From Bin87 sp965116785 (GTDB lineage: Bacteria; Chloroflexota; Dehalococcoidia; Lucifugimonadales; UBA3495): DNA of 64,000 nt. The stretch spans positions 1,860,001 through 1,924,000 of the forward strand of contig OZ220731.1 of NCBI GenBank assembly GCA_965116785.1, read 5' to 3'. Position 1 is the first letter of the stretch. Each line of letters begins with the position of its first letter. A program made the translations under genes and the position numbers. Below the pieces are notes generated by a model. It was not told where the DNA came from. It saw only the letters and a program-made list of their open reading frames with translations, and ran no database searches. Positions 1-9,236 of the stretch are shown here, in pieces.

Positions 1-343
1 AGGAGAAGGCATTGAGGCGCGGGAACGCCACGTCCCGGGCGCCGATCATGAGTGGTATCAGGATATTGAAGAAGGTCGCACCGAACGGCATGATTACCAT
101 GAAGATCATGGTGGTGCCGTGCATGGTGAACATGGCGTTGAACCAGTCCGCCGATACCAGCGTGCTGTCGGAGTTGACCAGCTGCAGGCGCATGATGCCG
201 GCTTCTATGCCGCCGACGATAAAGAAAAAGAACGCGGAGACGCCGTACAGCGCGCCGATACGCTTGTGGTCCACAGTGGTTAGCCAGCTCCACAAGCCGG
301 TATAGGTGGTGGGGCGGGGTATGACGCCGGTTATGGTTACCAT
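1..343 (-). CDS. coxA: Cytochrome c oxidase subunit I, N-terminal part (runs off the window)
   Basis: Catalytic subunit of the terminal heme-copper oxidase in the membrane. Only the first 114 codons are here; the gene continues beyond base 1. The start is the ATG at 343-341, with GGAGG about 9 bases upstream. The reading includes TTVDHKRIGALYG near the N-terminus and the MFTMHGTTMIFM stretch in helix II, whose histidine is a low-spin heme ligand in this family; both are hallmarks of subunit I. The gene lies 101 bases downstream of coxB on the same strand, so coxB-coxA form one unit. Catalytic and proton-channel residues further on cannot be seen. Confidence 0.95.
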   Translation of the reverse strand, partial: MVTITGVIPRPTTYTGLWSWLTTVDHKRIGALYGVSAFFFFIVGGIEAGIMRLQLVNSDSTLVSADWFNAMFTMHGTTMIFMVIMPFGATFFNILIPLMIGARDVAFPRLNAFS

Positions 344-444
344 GGCTCAGGTCCTCCGCTTCGGCTCGGTCAACAATTGCTTCGTCGATGCTTTAGCGGT
401 GATGAATTGCGGGTCTTCAGATATGATAACGCGGAATCCGTCGG

Positions 445-1836
445 CTACGACTCACGACGGCAGATGTCTGCGTCGATTTGCGTTCCTTGAGCCAACAGAT
501 ATTGGGCTAAATCTCCCAACTGAGCTTCCGTAAGGTCCGCCCGATGGTCCAGACGGGTCTGGTAAATCGCAGCCAGCTCTGACATGCGATTTCCAGGCTT
601 GATGCTGTCCGGATTTCGAATCCAGTCCCGCAGGCTCTCTAGGTTCAAATCCACCAGACCTGCACCCAACGTCTTGCGGCAGCTGAGGTCGGTGAGGTTG
701 GGCGCGGCAAAGGCCGTCGGCGGCTCGTTTCCGGTGCGGACGTCTTCCAGTCGCTCATCGGCGCGCTTGGCCAGCCACTTGGTGTATTCGATGTAGGTCT
801 GCATGCGTGCGTGCTGTACGCCCTCACCGGTTTCCGGATCCACCGTGTCGGAGGTCCCAACGGTGTGACAGGTCACGCACTGGCCGTCACCCAGGAAGAC
901 CAACTGGCCCCGGGCAGCCTCGGGGGACATTTCCACCGGTTCAGCGAAGCCGGCAACCCATGCCTTGTACTCCGCGTCTTCCATGACGTGGACGCGGAAC
1001 TTCATCTGGGCGTGGGCGGTGCCGCAGAACTCGGCGCACTGGCCATAATACATGCCGGTTTCCTCGGCCAGGAACCACATTGAGTTCGTCTTGGTGGGCA
1101 CCACGTCCTGCTTGCCGGCGAGTTTCGGGATCCAGAAGCTGTGGATCACGTCGTCGCTCTTGAGCTCCATGATGATGGGCGTATTGACCGGCACTCTCAT
1201 CTCGTTTGCCGTGGTAACGAGCTTCGTGGCTTCGTCATCGGGGAGCGGATCTTCGTAGCGGAACTCCCACCACCACTGGTGGCCGACCGCTTCGACTCGC
1301 AGCGGCTCCTTGCCCTCGGCCCGCGCCAGGGCAATCGCCTCGCCCGGCTCAAGCTTGAACAGCACAATCACCGACCATACGCCCAATCCGAGGATCAGGA
1401 TGGTCGGTATGATGGTCCACGCAATCTCCAGCGGGGTGTGACCGTGAGTCTGCGGGGGCAGCGGATCCCCGGGTTTGCGGCGGAACCGTATTGCCGCGTA
1501 AAGCAGTGCACCCTCGACCAGGACGAACACGATCACCATGGTCCACAGCAGCACGTTGAACAGCAACAACTGCTCGCGTGCCACGGGACCGCCGACCCCG
1601 TCGAGGGTCCATGGCGTGGAACTCAGAATGGACTGGTGTGCGTCAGCGTCACAGCCCAGGGCCGCCAGGATCAGGACGCCGCCCAGAAGCGCCAGCGTTA
1701 TCAACGAACGCCGACTAAAACGGCGCCTCGAGGTGTCGGAAACTGGGTTCACTGGAATATCACTTAGTGCTCTGGGCCTGGATTCGGCGCGGCGCTCGTT
1801 GGGTGAATCTTCCTCTGCAAAGGGCAACTGCCCCAT
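445..1836 (-). CDS. coxB: Cytochrome c oxidase subunit II with fused C-terminal cytochrome c domain (caa3 type)
   Basis: Accepts electrons through the CuA centre and passes them to subunit I. It has 463 residues. There is an N-terminal cytoplasmic stretch rich in arginine, then a hydrophobic segment ending in a possible lipobox (ALGC, Cys62), and a second membrane segment at about 89-117 or 138-160. The CuA ligands are H232, C267, E269, C271, H275 and M278. A heme c motif CVTCH (320-324) and a likely Met ligand near 417 show a fused cytochrome c, as in caa3 oxidases, so a c-type cytochrome or other donor may feed it directly. GGGGG lies 7 bases before the ATG. A promoter can be read upstream (1903-1931). 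ctaB and ctaA lie immediately upstream on the same strand. Confidence 0.96.
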   Translation of the reverse strand: MGQLPFAEEDSPNERRAESRPRALSDIPVNPVSDTSRRRFSRRSLITLALLGGVLILAALGCDADAHQSILSSTPWTLDGVGGPVAREQLLLFNVLLWTMVIVFVLVEGALLYAAIRFRRKPGDPLPPQTHGHTPLEIAWTIIPTILILGLGVWSVIVLFKLEPGEAIALARAEGKEPLRVEAVGHQWWWEFRYEDPLPDDEATKLVTTANEMRVPVNTPIIMELKSDDVIHSFWIPKLAGKQDVVPTKTNSMWFLAEETGMYYGQCAEFCGTAHAQMKFRVHVMEDAEYKAWVAGFAEPVEMSPEAARGQLVFLGDGQCVTCHTVGTSDTVDPETGEGVQHARMQTYIEYTKWLAKRADERLEDVRTGNEPPTAFAAPNLTDLSCRKTLGAGLVDLNLESLRDWIRNPDSIKPGNRMSELAAIYQTRLDHRADLTEAQLGDLAQYLLAQGTQIDADICRRES

Positions 1837-1902
1837 CGTGAACCCCCGGATACTGCGGCAGCGGCCGGCCCCAGTATGTGCAAAATTTCACTAGCGGCGG
1901 CT

Positions 1903-1931
1903 ACGATAGCATACGCGTTTATCACTGTCAA
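1903..1931 (-). promoter_or_regulatory. Predicted promoter for coxB-coxA
   Basis: On the minus strand TTGACA (1931-1926) is followed after 17 bases by TATCGT (1908-1903). The -35 is perfect and the -10 is moderate. The expected start, near 1896, is 60 bases before the coxB ATG. Confidence 0.5.
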
Positions 1932-1972
1932 TTTGACCGACACCTACAGGGAACGGCGCTGGGGTTCAACGG

Positions 1973-2935
1973 CTACGCAATCCCGACCGCGCTGTCCACC
2001 ATGATGGCAACGAAGAGCAGCGCCAGATACGCCAGGGAGTAGAGGTACGTCGCCTTCGCCCGGCCCCGGTCGTCACGGCGCCAAAGCCTCCAGGCCAGCC
2101 AGATAAAAGGCGCTCCCAGGGCGGCGGCCGTACCTGCATAAATCAAACCCACCTGCGGCAACAGCCCGAACATCAGGGTCAGCCCGGTCAGCGCGATGGA
2201 ATAGAGGAAGATGTGCAGCGCGGTTTGCTGTCGCGACGACACTACCGGCAACATCGGCACGCCCGCTCGTTCGTAGTCGCTTTGGATGAGGAGGGACAGC
2301 GCCCAGAAGTGGGGCGGAGTCCAGAAAAAGACGATGGCGAACAGGTAGACTGCCGGGAGGTCCAGGCCTCCGGTGACCGCCGCCCAACCGACCATGGGAG
2401 GGATTGCTCCAGCGGCTCCACCAATGACGATATTGTTGGGTGTGGTGCGCTTCAGCCACAGCGTGTATACGAACACGTAGAAAAGGCTGGCGCACAGGGT
2501 CAGGACCGCCGCCAGCAGGTTGACCTGCGTAGCCAGCAATGCAAACGCAGCGACATTCAGCACGATGCCGAAAGCCAGCGCGTAGCGGGGCGCCACTCGC
2601 AACCCCGCCACCGGACGCCCCTGCGTTCGTCGCATGTCGCGGTCGATGTCCCGGTCCAGGAAATGGTTCACCGCGTTGGCGCCCCCGGACGCCAGCGCGC
2701 CTCCCGCCCAGACCAGGCCCAGCAGCGCCAGGGAAGGTACCCCCTGCTCCGCGAGGAACATCCCTCCCGCCGCGGTCACCAGCAGCAGCGAAATGATTTT
2801 GGGCTTGGTCAGCGCCAGGAAATCGCGCGCGACGGCCATGATCGATGTATTCGCGGGCGCATCCACTGCCAGCGTCGTTACGTTTGGCTCGGTTGCCTCG
2901 CTTTCAGGACGGAAGCCGGGCGCGCTACTGGCCAT
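1973..2935 (-). CDS. ctaB: Protoheme IX farnesyltransferase (heme O synthase)
   Basis: Integral membrane prenyltransferase of the UbiA superfamily that adds a farnesyl group to heme B to give heme O, the precursor of heme A for the neighbouring oxidase. With the start at 2935 it has 320 residues. The first aspartate-rich motif NHFLDRDIDRDMRRTQGRP and the YERAGVPMLPV motif are both present, with about eight or nine hydrophobic segments. The frame is open further upstream to 3001, but the ATG at 2935 overlaps the end of ctaA by 11 bases and has GGGGC before it, which fits translational coupling. The first 35 residues or so are hydrophilic and poorly conserved. Confidence 0.95.
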   Translation of the reverse strand: MASSAPGFRPESEATEPNVTTLAVDAPANTSIMAVARDFLALTKPKIISLLLVTAAGGMFLAEQGVPSLALLGLVWAGGALASGGANAVNHFLDRDIDRDMRRTQGRPVAGLRVAPRYALAFGIVLNVAAFALLATQVNLLAAVLTLCASLFYVFVYTLWLKRTTPNNIVIGGAAGAIPPMVGWAAVTGGLDLPAVYLFAIVFFWTPPHFWALSLLIQSDYERAGVPMLPVVSSRQQTALHIFLYSIALTGLTLMFGLLPQVGLIYAGTAAALGAPFIWLAWRLWRRDDRGRAKATYLYSLAYLALLFVAIMVDSAVGIA

Positions 2936-3959
2936 CTTGCCCCGCTTCACGGTTCGGCTCGGGTCCCCCGTGTGTGGTGCGAACATCCATGTATGCGACA
3001 ATCGCCATACCAGCCGCCGCGGTCCATACCGCCGTCGCTGCCGTCAGATGCAGAGCCCTCCAGTGCGCCTGAAAGTCTAGCCATATGGTGGCCGCTCCGA
3101 CTATGACCTGCACCACAAATGCTGCGACGGTCAGCACAGCCAGCCACTTGAGGGTCACGCCGCGCTCCATCGGACCATGCCAGCAACGCCAGGCCGCGAA
3201 GAGTAGCAGCACGCCCAGAACCAGGACCACATAACGGTGGAACATGTGGACCGCCGTCAGGTGGTTCATCGGGAAGGCCTGCCCCTGGCACAGCGGCCAG
3301 GTGACGCATGCGCCGGTGGCTCCCATGGCGGTCACCAGCGCCCCGCTCACGATCACCGCATAGACGCTCAGCGCCCCAGCGATTGCCCATCGATAATAAC
3401 CATCGGCGGCGGGTCGGGTCACAGCCATTCGAGTGGGAGTACGATACGAAGCCACCATGATCAGCACACACGTCGCCAACAACGCTTCCGCCGTCGCCAG
3501 GTGCAGCGCGACCACACCGCCCGGTAGGTGGGTCAGCACGGTGATTCCCCCCAGCAGACCCTGTACGATCAGCAGCGGCACTGACACGGCGGCCGGGATC
3601 CATACCCAGCGGTCGGAACGATAGCGCGCCAGCGCAATCCCTGCCGTAACCAGGATAAGCGGTCCCACTATCACCGAAGCCACAAATCGATGGGTGTATT
3701 CGATGATCGCCGTGTACTCGAGCGGCGGCAGCACCTTTCCGTAGCACAAGGGCCAGTCTGGGCATCCCAGTCCGGAACCGGTGACCCTGACAACTCCGCC
3801 AATGATAACCAGCACGAACACCGAGATCACGGTGGCTGTGGCCAATCCCTGCAACCAGGTTGGTCCCCGCCGGCGTTCGGCATCCGATGGTGTGCTGATG
3901 CTGATGGAAGCCATTGAAACACGCGACGAGCGTCGGACGGCGGGCAACCCATCCAGCAT
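2925..3959 (-). CDS. ctaA: Heme A synthase (COX15/CtaA family)
   Basis: Oxidises the C8 methyl of heme O to the formyl group of heme A; membrane protein with eight expected helices. The protein shows GSGLGCPDWPLC and a second cysteine pair CVTWPLC, both in the extracytoplasmic loops as in the Bacillus-type enzyme, plus the heme-binding histidine contexts EYTHR and HMFHRY. It precedes ctaB and overlaps it by 11 bases, so the two heme A enzymes are translated together. No Shine-Dalgarno is visible at the ATG at 3959 or at the in-frame ATG at 3914; family members usually begin close to the latter, so the true protein may be 15 residues shorter. Confidence 0.94.
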   Translation of the reverse strand: MLDGLPAVRRSSRVSMASISISTPSDAERRRGPTWLQGLATATVISVFVLVIIGGVVRVTGSGLGCPDWPLCYGKVLPPLEYTAIIEYTHRFVASVIVGPLILVTAGIALARYRSDRWVWIPAAVSVPLLIVQGLLGGITVLTHLPGGVVALHLATAEALLATCVLIMVASYRTPTRMAVTRPAADGYYRWAIAGALSVYAVIVSGALVTAMGATGACVTWPLCQGQAFPMNHLTAVHMFHRYVVLVLGVLLLFAAWRCWHGPMERGVTLKWLAVLTVAAFVVQVIVGAATIWLDFQAHWRALHLTAATAVWTAAAGMAIVAYMDVRTTHGGPEPNREAGQDGQ

Positions 3960-4064
3960 TCAACCGCGCTATTAATGATAAAGCACGACCCACCGATTTG
4001 CTACAATCGGCGTCGCACCGCAGTTTGCGGGTCAGTCCACCGATTGGTCCACGCCGGTCTACCG

Positions 4065-4095
4065 ATGACGAGGCGAATTCCTGGTCGTTTATAAT
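4065..4095 (+). promoter_or_regulatory. Possible promoter for the lipoprotein gene
   Basis: A perfect TATAAT lies at 4090-4095. The best -35-like hexamer is ATGACG at 4065-4070, 19 bases away, which is weak. The expected transcription start near 4102 is about 15 bases before the proposed TTG start. Confidence 0.35.
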
Positions 4096-4116
4096 CACCC
4101 AGTCGCACCGTTTGCA

Positions 4117-4458
4117 TTGGCCATAACGTTGGCTTTGCTACTGGCCAGCGTGGTTGCGTGCGCGAGCGAGCAGCCGACCGGCGTTGGGGGCCACGGCGAC
4201 GGCGATTCCCTGTTCCCCAGGTTGCCCAAGGTCACCGGTCACATCGACTTTGTGAGCGCCGACCCCGAAAATCCTCGCCACTTTCAGGCTCTGCACCTCA
4301 CCGACGGCGACGGACACGAATGGCGGTTCCGGTCCGAGGGCTGGGTTGGAGTATCCGTAGGTCATCTCAAAGATCACCAAATCCAGGGAACCACAGTCAC
4401 GGTGTGGTACGAAAAGCGAACGGGCGAACTCCAGTTGGCGCGCTTTGTGGGAGATTGA
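4117..4458 (+). CDS. Small predicted lipoprotein, unknown function
   Basis: A 113-residue protein. It begins with a short hydrophobic segment and a lipobox-like LASVVAC followed by a polar linker, so it may be a secreted lipoprotein. The remainder (about 38-113) alternates beta-strand-like stretches (VTGHIDFVSAD, HFQALHLTDG, TTVTVWYEK) with an OB-fold-like appearance. The only in-frame start that keeps the signal sequence is a TTG at 4117 and no Shine-Dalgarno is obvious, so the N-terminus is uncertain. It converges on the MFS gene with a 9-base gap. I do not recognise a family. Confidence 0.6.
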   Translation: MAITLALLLASVVACASEQPTGVGGHGDGDSLFPRLPKVTGHIDFVSADPENPRHFQALHLTDGDGHEWRFRSEGWVGVSVGHLKDHQIQGTTVTVWYEKRTGELQLARFVGD

Positions 4459-4467
4459 ACTGCCCTC

Positions 4468-5721
4468 CTAGGAGGCTCCGCCGTCGCGCCGGCGCGTCTC
4501 GCGCACGAACAGCATCACTCCGATCCCGGCCGCCGCGAAAAGTATGGCGTCCACCCACAGCGCCCACGGGAACCCCCACAGGTCCGCTATGGCCCCGAAA
4601 ACCATGGCTCCGGACACGGTGCCGATGCCGGCAAGACTGCGGAAGGTACCCAGGGTGACTCCCTCCATGCCGGGCGGCGCGATGTCCGCGTAAAACACCG
4701 TGCCCGCCGGGCTGCCCAGTCCTTCGCCCATTCCCATGAGGACGCCGGACAGCAACAGCTGCCACAGGCCGTCCGCCCAGACGAAAGCGGCGATGCCCAC
4801 GCACATCAGGACCACCGAAGGGATTATGGGCGATTTTCTACCGAAGCGATCGGAAAGGTAACCCGAAGTCACCGTTGTGAAGAACTGCGGCAGATGGGTG
4901 ACGCTCAACCACCATCCAAGTTGCTGCGGTCCAAAGCCTTTGACCTTTCCGAACAGCGGCATCACGCTGAACCGCGCGCCCTGCCGGTTCGCGACGATCA
5001 TGATGGCAAACAATCCGACAAAGATGAACGCCGGACTGAGCACCAGGCTGCGAAATGATCCCCGGCGCGCGGTCCGCGGTTGTGCGCCCTGGATCCGGGA
5101 ATCAGGTTGCTGGGCCTGGACCTCGCGCCACCGCGATTCCGGTAGCGCTAACAGGATCAGGACGAAGGAAAGCGCCATCAGCACCGCCTGAGCAACCAGG
5201 GGCATGCGCAGCCCAAACGCAGATCCCAGGTAGCCTCCGACCAACGGCCCCAGTATCTGGCCGGACAGGATGCTCAGTTCCTGCGTGCTGAGGATCCGTC
5301 CGCGTGTCCCGGGGTCCGACTCGTCCCGCAGGTACACGGTTATCACGGTGGAAAAGGCATTCGACCCGAGGCCGGAAACAAACCGCCAACCCGTGAGCCA
5401 CCAGAAGTGGAAGGACATCGACACCATCGTCGCCCCGAACAGGTTGATTGCGGCGCCCACGGCAAGAATCGGTTTCCGCCCGTAGCGTTGAGCGAGGTAG
5501 CCCGCCGGTACGCCGGTAAACAATCGCCCCGCCCCGAACAGGCCGATGGCGATGCCGACCTGGGTCGCGTTGACGTGATATTCCTGCTGCGTGAACAGGG
5601 GGAGAACCGGCCCAATCGTCCCCATGCCGAAGCTGTTCAACGCTCCGCACACGCTCACGATGACGACGCTGCGGTACCGGCCACCAAGGGCGGACAAAAC
5701 GCCCCGCATCATCAAGGGCAC
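4468..5721 (-). CDS. Major facilitator superfamily transporter
   Basis: A 417-residue protein with about 12 hydrophobic segments. The loop 2-3 signature GYLAQRYGRKP and its repeat in the second half (GYLSDRFGRKSP) mark the MFS fold. The architecture resembles multidrug or sugar exporters of the MFS_1 type. Nothing nearby specifies the substrate: it is divergent from two CoA-transferases and convergent with a lipoprotein. The start is the first of three clustered methionines (codons 1, 4, 5); no strong Shine-Dalgarno separates them. Confidence 0.88.
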   Translation of the reverse strand: MPLMMRGVLSALGGRYRSVVIVSVCGALNSFGMGTIGPVLPLFTQQEYHVNATQVGIAIGLFGAGRLFTGVPAGYLAQRYGRKPILAVGAAINLFGATMVSMSFHFWWLTGWRFVSGLGSNAFSTVITVYLRDESDPGTRGRILSTQELSILSGQILGPLVGGYLGSAFGLRMPLVAQAVLMALSFVLILLALPESRWREVQAQQPDSRIQGAQPRTARRGSFRSLVLSPAFIFVGLFAIMIVANRQGARFSVMPLFGKVKGFGPQQLGWWLSVTHLPQFFTTVTSGYLSDRFGRKSPIIPSVVLMCVGIAAFVWADGLWQLLLSGVLMGMGEGLGSPAGTVFYADIAPPGMEGVTLGTFRSLAGIGTVSGAMVFGAIADLWGFPWALWVDAILFAAAGIGVMLFVRETRRRDGGAS

Positions 5722-6021
5722 TGGCGACCTGCCCTGCGGTTGTTGCTTGAATGCATTACGCCTGTTTCAGAGGTGTGCACCGGTAAGGCCGTCGCGGCAG
5801 AAGAGAAGCAATTTCAGATACCGCTCACAGTACCTGTCTCAATGGCGGGAACCGATTGCCGGCATCATAGGCGGGGGCGTATGGGTCGTCAACGCGAACT
5901 CCCATCGACCAATACGCCCGGGGCGCAATCGCGTCAAGGTTGCCCGCTTGCCCCGTGTTGCCCTAAACTTGCGCCCAATTGACGACTCTCCGCATCTACC
6001 CTCAACACGGGAGGCTCGAAT
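5722..6021. other. Divergent intergenic region (300 bases)
   Basis: This stretch separates the minus-strand MFS gene from the plus-strand CoA-transferase pair and presumably holds both promoters. I saw no convincing -35/-10 pair, operator palindrome, RNA gene or small ORF with good coding signs. GGGAGG lies about 10 bases before the ATG at 6022. Confidence 0.5.
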
Positions 6022-7347
6022 ATGCCCCTGCCGACCCCCTTGCAAGGCATTCGCGTGGTCGATTTCACCTGGGTGCGTGCCGGCCCCTGGGCAGCCCGAT
6101 GGATGGGCACCCTGGGCGCCGAGGTCATCAAGGTGGAATGGCCGCTCAACCTGGACACGTTGCGCCAGAACCGTTTCACCGTCCCGCCCGGCGTCGAGCC
6201 CGGTCCCAACTCCACCGGTCAATTCGCTGACACCAACGCCAACAAGCGTGGCATCAGCGTCAACACTCGCACGGAAGAGGGACTGGAACTGGTCAAACGC
6301 CTGATCTCGGTCTCGGACATCGTCATCGAGAACTTCAGCAGCCGCATCATGCAGCGCTGGGGCCTGGGTTACGAGCAACTGAAGAAGATCCGGCCGGACA
6401 TCATCTACGTGTCCATGGCCGGTTTCGGACACACCGGTCGCCACCACTGGTACGGCACCATGGGACCGGCGGCCCAAGCCTTGAGCGGCCTCACTCACCT
6501 GTCCGGGCTTCCCGACGCTCCGCCCGCAGGATGGGGATGGTCCTACCTGGATGACACCGGTGGAATGTACGGCGCCATCAGCGCGCTGACCGCCCTGCGC
6601 CACCGCTCCGCCACCGGCAAGGGTCAGCATGTCGACCTCTCCCAAATGATCACCGGCATCACGCTGACGGGCCCGGCTTTCCTGGACAAGACGGTCAACG
6701 GGCGCAAGGCTCGCCGCGAGGGGTTCCCGCCTGGCAATCGCACCGTGTGGCCCGGCGCGGAAGTGGTCAACAACTACCGAGGCCCCATCGCCGCTCCCCA
6801 CAATGCCTACCGCACGGCACCCGGCGGCTACAACGACTGGGCGACCATCGCCTGCCTGTCCGACGAGGAATGGCAGAAGCTGGTCAAGCTGATGGGCAGT
6901 CCCGACTGGGCCGATGACCGCTTCGACACCATCGAGGGCCGTCTGGAGCACCAGGAGGAGATGGACGACCTCATCGAAAAGTGGACCGAGACCATGGGCA
7001 AGTACGAGCTCACCGAAAAGTGCCAGGGCGCCGGTGTCCGCGCCATGGCGGTGCAGAGCAGCCAGGATCGGGTCGACAATGACCCGCAGCTGCGGCACCG
7101 GGACATGTACGTTCCCATGGACCACCCGATGCTCGGCCCGTGGAAGTTCCAGAACGCCCCCTTCAAGATGTCAAAGTCACCGGCCCGCATCGCCAATCCC
7201 CCGCCGATGATCGGGCAGCACAACCGCGACGTGCTGGAAGACCTGCTCGGCGTGGCCCACGATGACCTGCTGGACGGGTACGAAAACGGCGTCTTCTGGC
7301 CCACCACGATGGACCGGTATCCCTACATTGAGGAGGCCCTGCGATGA
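6022..7347 (+). CDS. CaiB/BaiF (family III) CoA-transferase
   Basis: Transfers CoA between carboxylic acids without a ping-pong intermediate on glutamate; the family uses an aspartate. The protein has 441 residues. It opens with LQGIRVVDFTWVRAGPWAARWMGTLGAE, the usual N-terminal nucleotide-binding-like segment, and has NKRGISVN and a WSYLDDTGGMYGA segment where the family's catalytic aspartate lies. The last bases overlap the next gene as ATGA, and that gene is a paralogue, so the two probably work as a heteromeric transferase or on successive substrates. The substrate cannot be told from sequence. The start ATG is preceded by GGGAGG. Confidence 0.92.
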   Translation: MPLPTPLQGIRVVDFTWVRAGPWAARWMGTLGAEVIKVEWPLNLDTLRQNRFTVPPGVEPGPNSTGQFADTNANKRGISVNTRTEEGLELVKRLISVSDIVIENFSSRIMQRWGLGYEQLKKIRPDIIYVSMAGFGHTGRHHWYGTMGPAAQALSGLTHLSGLPDAPPAGWGWSYLDDTGGMYGAISALTALRHRSATGKGQHVDLSQMITGITLTGPAFLDKTVNGRKARREGFPPGNRTVWPGAEVVNNYRGPIAAPHNAYRTAPGGYNDWATIACLSDEEWQKLVKLMGSPDWADDRFDTIEGRLEHQEEMDDLIEKWTETMGKYELTEKCQGAGVRAMAVQSSQDRVDNDPQLRHRDMYVPMDHPMLGPWKFQNAPFKMSKSPARIANPPPMIGQHNRDVLEDLLGVAHDDLLDGYENGVFWPTTMDRYPYIEEALR

Positions 7348-8657
7348 CATCCGCCAACGGAAATCCACAGGACGGAGCGGACATCGGCGGGGCCCGTCCC
7401 GCCGACCTGAACCTGCCGGGATCCCTGGACGGCCTTCGAGTTCTGGAAATCTGCGACGAAAAAGGCCAGTTTTGCGGCAAGCTGATGGCGGACAACGGCG
7501 CCGATCTCATCAAGATCGAACCGCCTGGCGGCGAAGCGTGTCGCAGCTTCGGCCCGTTCCTCAATGATGTCCCCCACCGAGAGCGCAGCCTTTCCTTCTG
7601 GCACTACAACACCTCGAAGCGCGGCATCACCCTGAACCTGGAATCGAAACAGGGCCAGGAACTCTTGAAGCAGTTGGCGGCCGCCGCCGACATCGTGCTG
7701 GAAAGCCGCAAGCCCGGCTACTTGGAGTCACTGGGACTGGGTTACGACGTGTTGTCCGCCGACAACCCGGGGCTGATCATGTGCTCGCTTACGCCCTACG
7801 GCCAGACCGGCCCGTGGCGAGATTACGTCAGCAGCGACATTACGCAGATGGCCGGCGGCGGACAGATGGCCTCATCAGGGTACGACGAGATCGACGTACC
7901 CAATGCGCCACCCATCGCCCCCGGCGGCGGGAACTCCTGGCACATTGGCGCCCACTACGCCTACATCGGCCTCATGGCCGCCCTGTACTATCGCTTCCTC
8001 ACGGGCGAGGGGCAGTACATTGACGCCTCCATTCACGAGGCCTGCGCCCTCACCACCGAGGGAGCGATTGCCATCTATCTGTCCACCGGAGAGGTGGTGC
8101 AACGTCACACCGGCCGCCACGCCGCGCCTGATATGTCGCCCGCCATCCAGTTTCCCACCGGCGACGGCGGTTGGCTGAACACCACGCGCTCGGGCACCAA
8201 CCTGACCCCAGCCCGGCTCAAGTTGCTGGCGGACTGGTTCGATCAGACGGGCATGGCTGAAGATCTGACCGATGAACGGTACCAGGACCCCGAGACAATT
8301 GCGGCGGAGAACGACCACATCGTCCAGGTGATGAAGAACTTCTTCATGAACTCCACGCTGATGGACTCTTTCCACGGGGGGCAGCAGCGGGACTTCCCGT
8401 GGGGCGCGATCCGCAGCATGGATGAACTCGTCGGCGACGACCACCTCACCGACCGCGAGTTTTTCAAAGAGGTGGAACATCCGGAGCTGGGCCGCACCTT
8501 CACCTACCCCGGGCCGGCCATGCTGTACAACGGCTCTCCGTGGCGCATCAGCCGGCGCGCGCCGCTGATCGGCGAGCACAACTCGGAGATCCTCCAGGGC
8601 GAGCTGGGCGTCACCAACTCGCGGATGCTGCTGTTGGCGGAAGGCGGAGTGATCTAG
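7344..8657 (+). CDS. CaiB/BaiF (family III) CoA-transferase, second paralogue
   Basis: A 437-residue protein whose ATG overlaps the stop of the previous CoA-transferase by four bases. An extra 25 residues or so precede the conserved LDGLRVLEICDEKGQFCGKL. SKRGITLNLESKQG, LTPYGQTGPWRDY and the central GGGNSWHIGAHYAYIGL segment (in place of the usual aspartate-containing one) are characteristic of this family. In this copy the region aligned to the catalytic YxDDxGG reads HIGAHYA, so the catalytic aspartate may be missing or shifted; it could be the non-catalytic partner of the upstream protein. Its TAG stop shares a base with the GTG of the next gene. Confidence 0.9.
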   Translation: MTSANGNPQDGADIGGARPADLNLPGSLDGLRVLEICDEKGQFCGKLMADNGADLIKIEPPGGEACRSFGPFLNDVPHRERSLSFWHYNTSKRGITLNLESKQGQELLKQLAAAADIVLESRKPGYLESLGLGYDVLSADNPGLIMCSLTPYGQTGPWRDYVSSDITQMAGGGQMASSGYDEIDVPNAPPIAPGGGNSWHIGAHYAYIGLMAALYYRFLTGEGQYIDASIHEACALTTEGAIAIYLSTGEVVQRHTGRHAAPDMSPAIQFPTGDGGWLNTTRSGTNLTPARLKLLADWFDQTGMAEDLTDERYQDPETIAAENDHIVQVMKNFFMNSTLMDSFHGGQQRDFPWGAIRSMDELVGDDHLTDREFFKEVEHPELGRTFTYPGPAMLYNGSPWRISRRAPLIGEHNSEILQGELGVTNSRMLLLAEGGVI

Positions 8658-9235
8658 TGGACGACCCCCGCCAAGTCCCACTGTACTCGATACCGGAATG
8701 TGCCCGGTATTTGGGGTTGCCCGCTTCCACGGTGCGCAGTTGGCTCGGCAAACCCGGGTCTGACCGGAAAGCGGACGGCAAACCGCTGATCATCCCCGCC
8801 GGCTCAGACCCGACGGCCTTGTCCTTCGCCAATCTGGTCGAGGTCTTCGTCGTATCCTCGCTGAACCGGAACCGTCGACGACCTACCAGAGAGTTGCTTC
8901 AAAGCTTCCTGTCGAAGCAGTCACACGGAAGGCTTCCTTCGTCAACCTGTTCTGCAAAGTCGGATTTCATCATCGACCGCATCGGCTACGACGATGCCGG
9001 TGTGCCGATCAAGTTTTACCCGTTCACCCGCGGCTACGGGCGCGAAGATCCGAAACTGGTGGTAATCGATCCTGCCGTTTCCTTCGGGAGTCCCGTCGTT
9101 GCTGGCTCCGGCGTTCGCACCTTGGTAGTGGCGCGACGCATCAAAGGCGGAGAACCGTTCGCGGACGTTGCAGACGACTACCTGTTGGACCAGTCCCAGA
9201 TAGAAGAGGCCGTACGTTACGAGTTGGCCGTCTGA
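8657..9235 (+). CDS. DUF433-family antitoxin with N-terminal helix-turn-helix
   Basis: A 192-residue protein read from the GTG at 8657, which shares one base with the preceding TAG (TAGTG). The frame is open upstream within the CoA-transferase, but that part is a shadow. Residues about 9-32 (IPECARYLGLPASTVRSWL) look like a MerR-type helix-turn-helix. The C-terminal 55 residues, with GSPVVAGSGVRTLVVARRIK then GEPFADVADDYLLDQSQIEEAVRY, match the DUF433 antitoxin domain. It would bind DNA and neutralise the PIN-like protein encoded directly after it. It may be autoregulated like other antitoxins; no operator was identified. Confidence 0.85.
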   Translation: MDDPRQVPLYSIPECARYLGLPASTVRSWLGKPGSDRKADGKPLIIPAGSDPTALSFANLVEVFVVSSLNRNRRRPTRELLQSFLSKQSHGRLPSSTCSAKSDFIIDRIGYDDAGVPIKFYPFTRGYGREDPKLVVIDPAVSFGSPVVAGSGVRTLVVARRIKGGEPFADVADDYLLDQSQIEEAVRYELAV

Positions 9236-9236
9236 C

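Noticed and set aside
5839..7125. 428-codon open frame opposite the first CoA-transferase
   Set aside because: Antisense shadow; the plus-strand CoA-transferase has clear family motifs and a Shine-Dalgarno.
9204..9235. Programmed frameshift fusing the DUF433 antitoxin to the PIN-like toxin
   Set aside because: The frames overlap for about 30 bases and a +1 shift would join them, but no slippery sequence or stimulatory structure is visible; a lost start codon is simpler.
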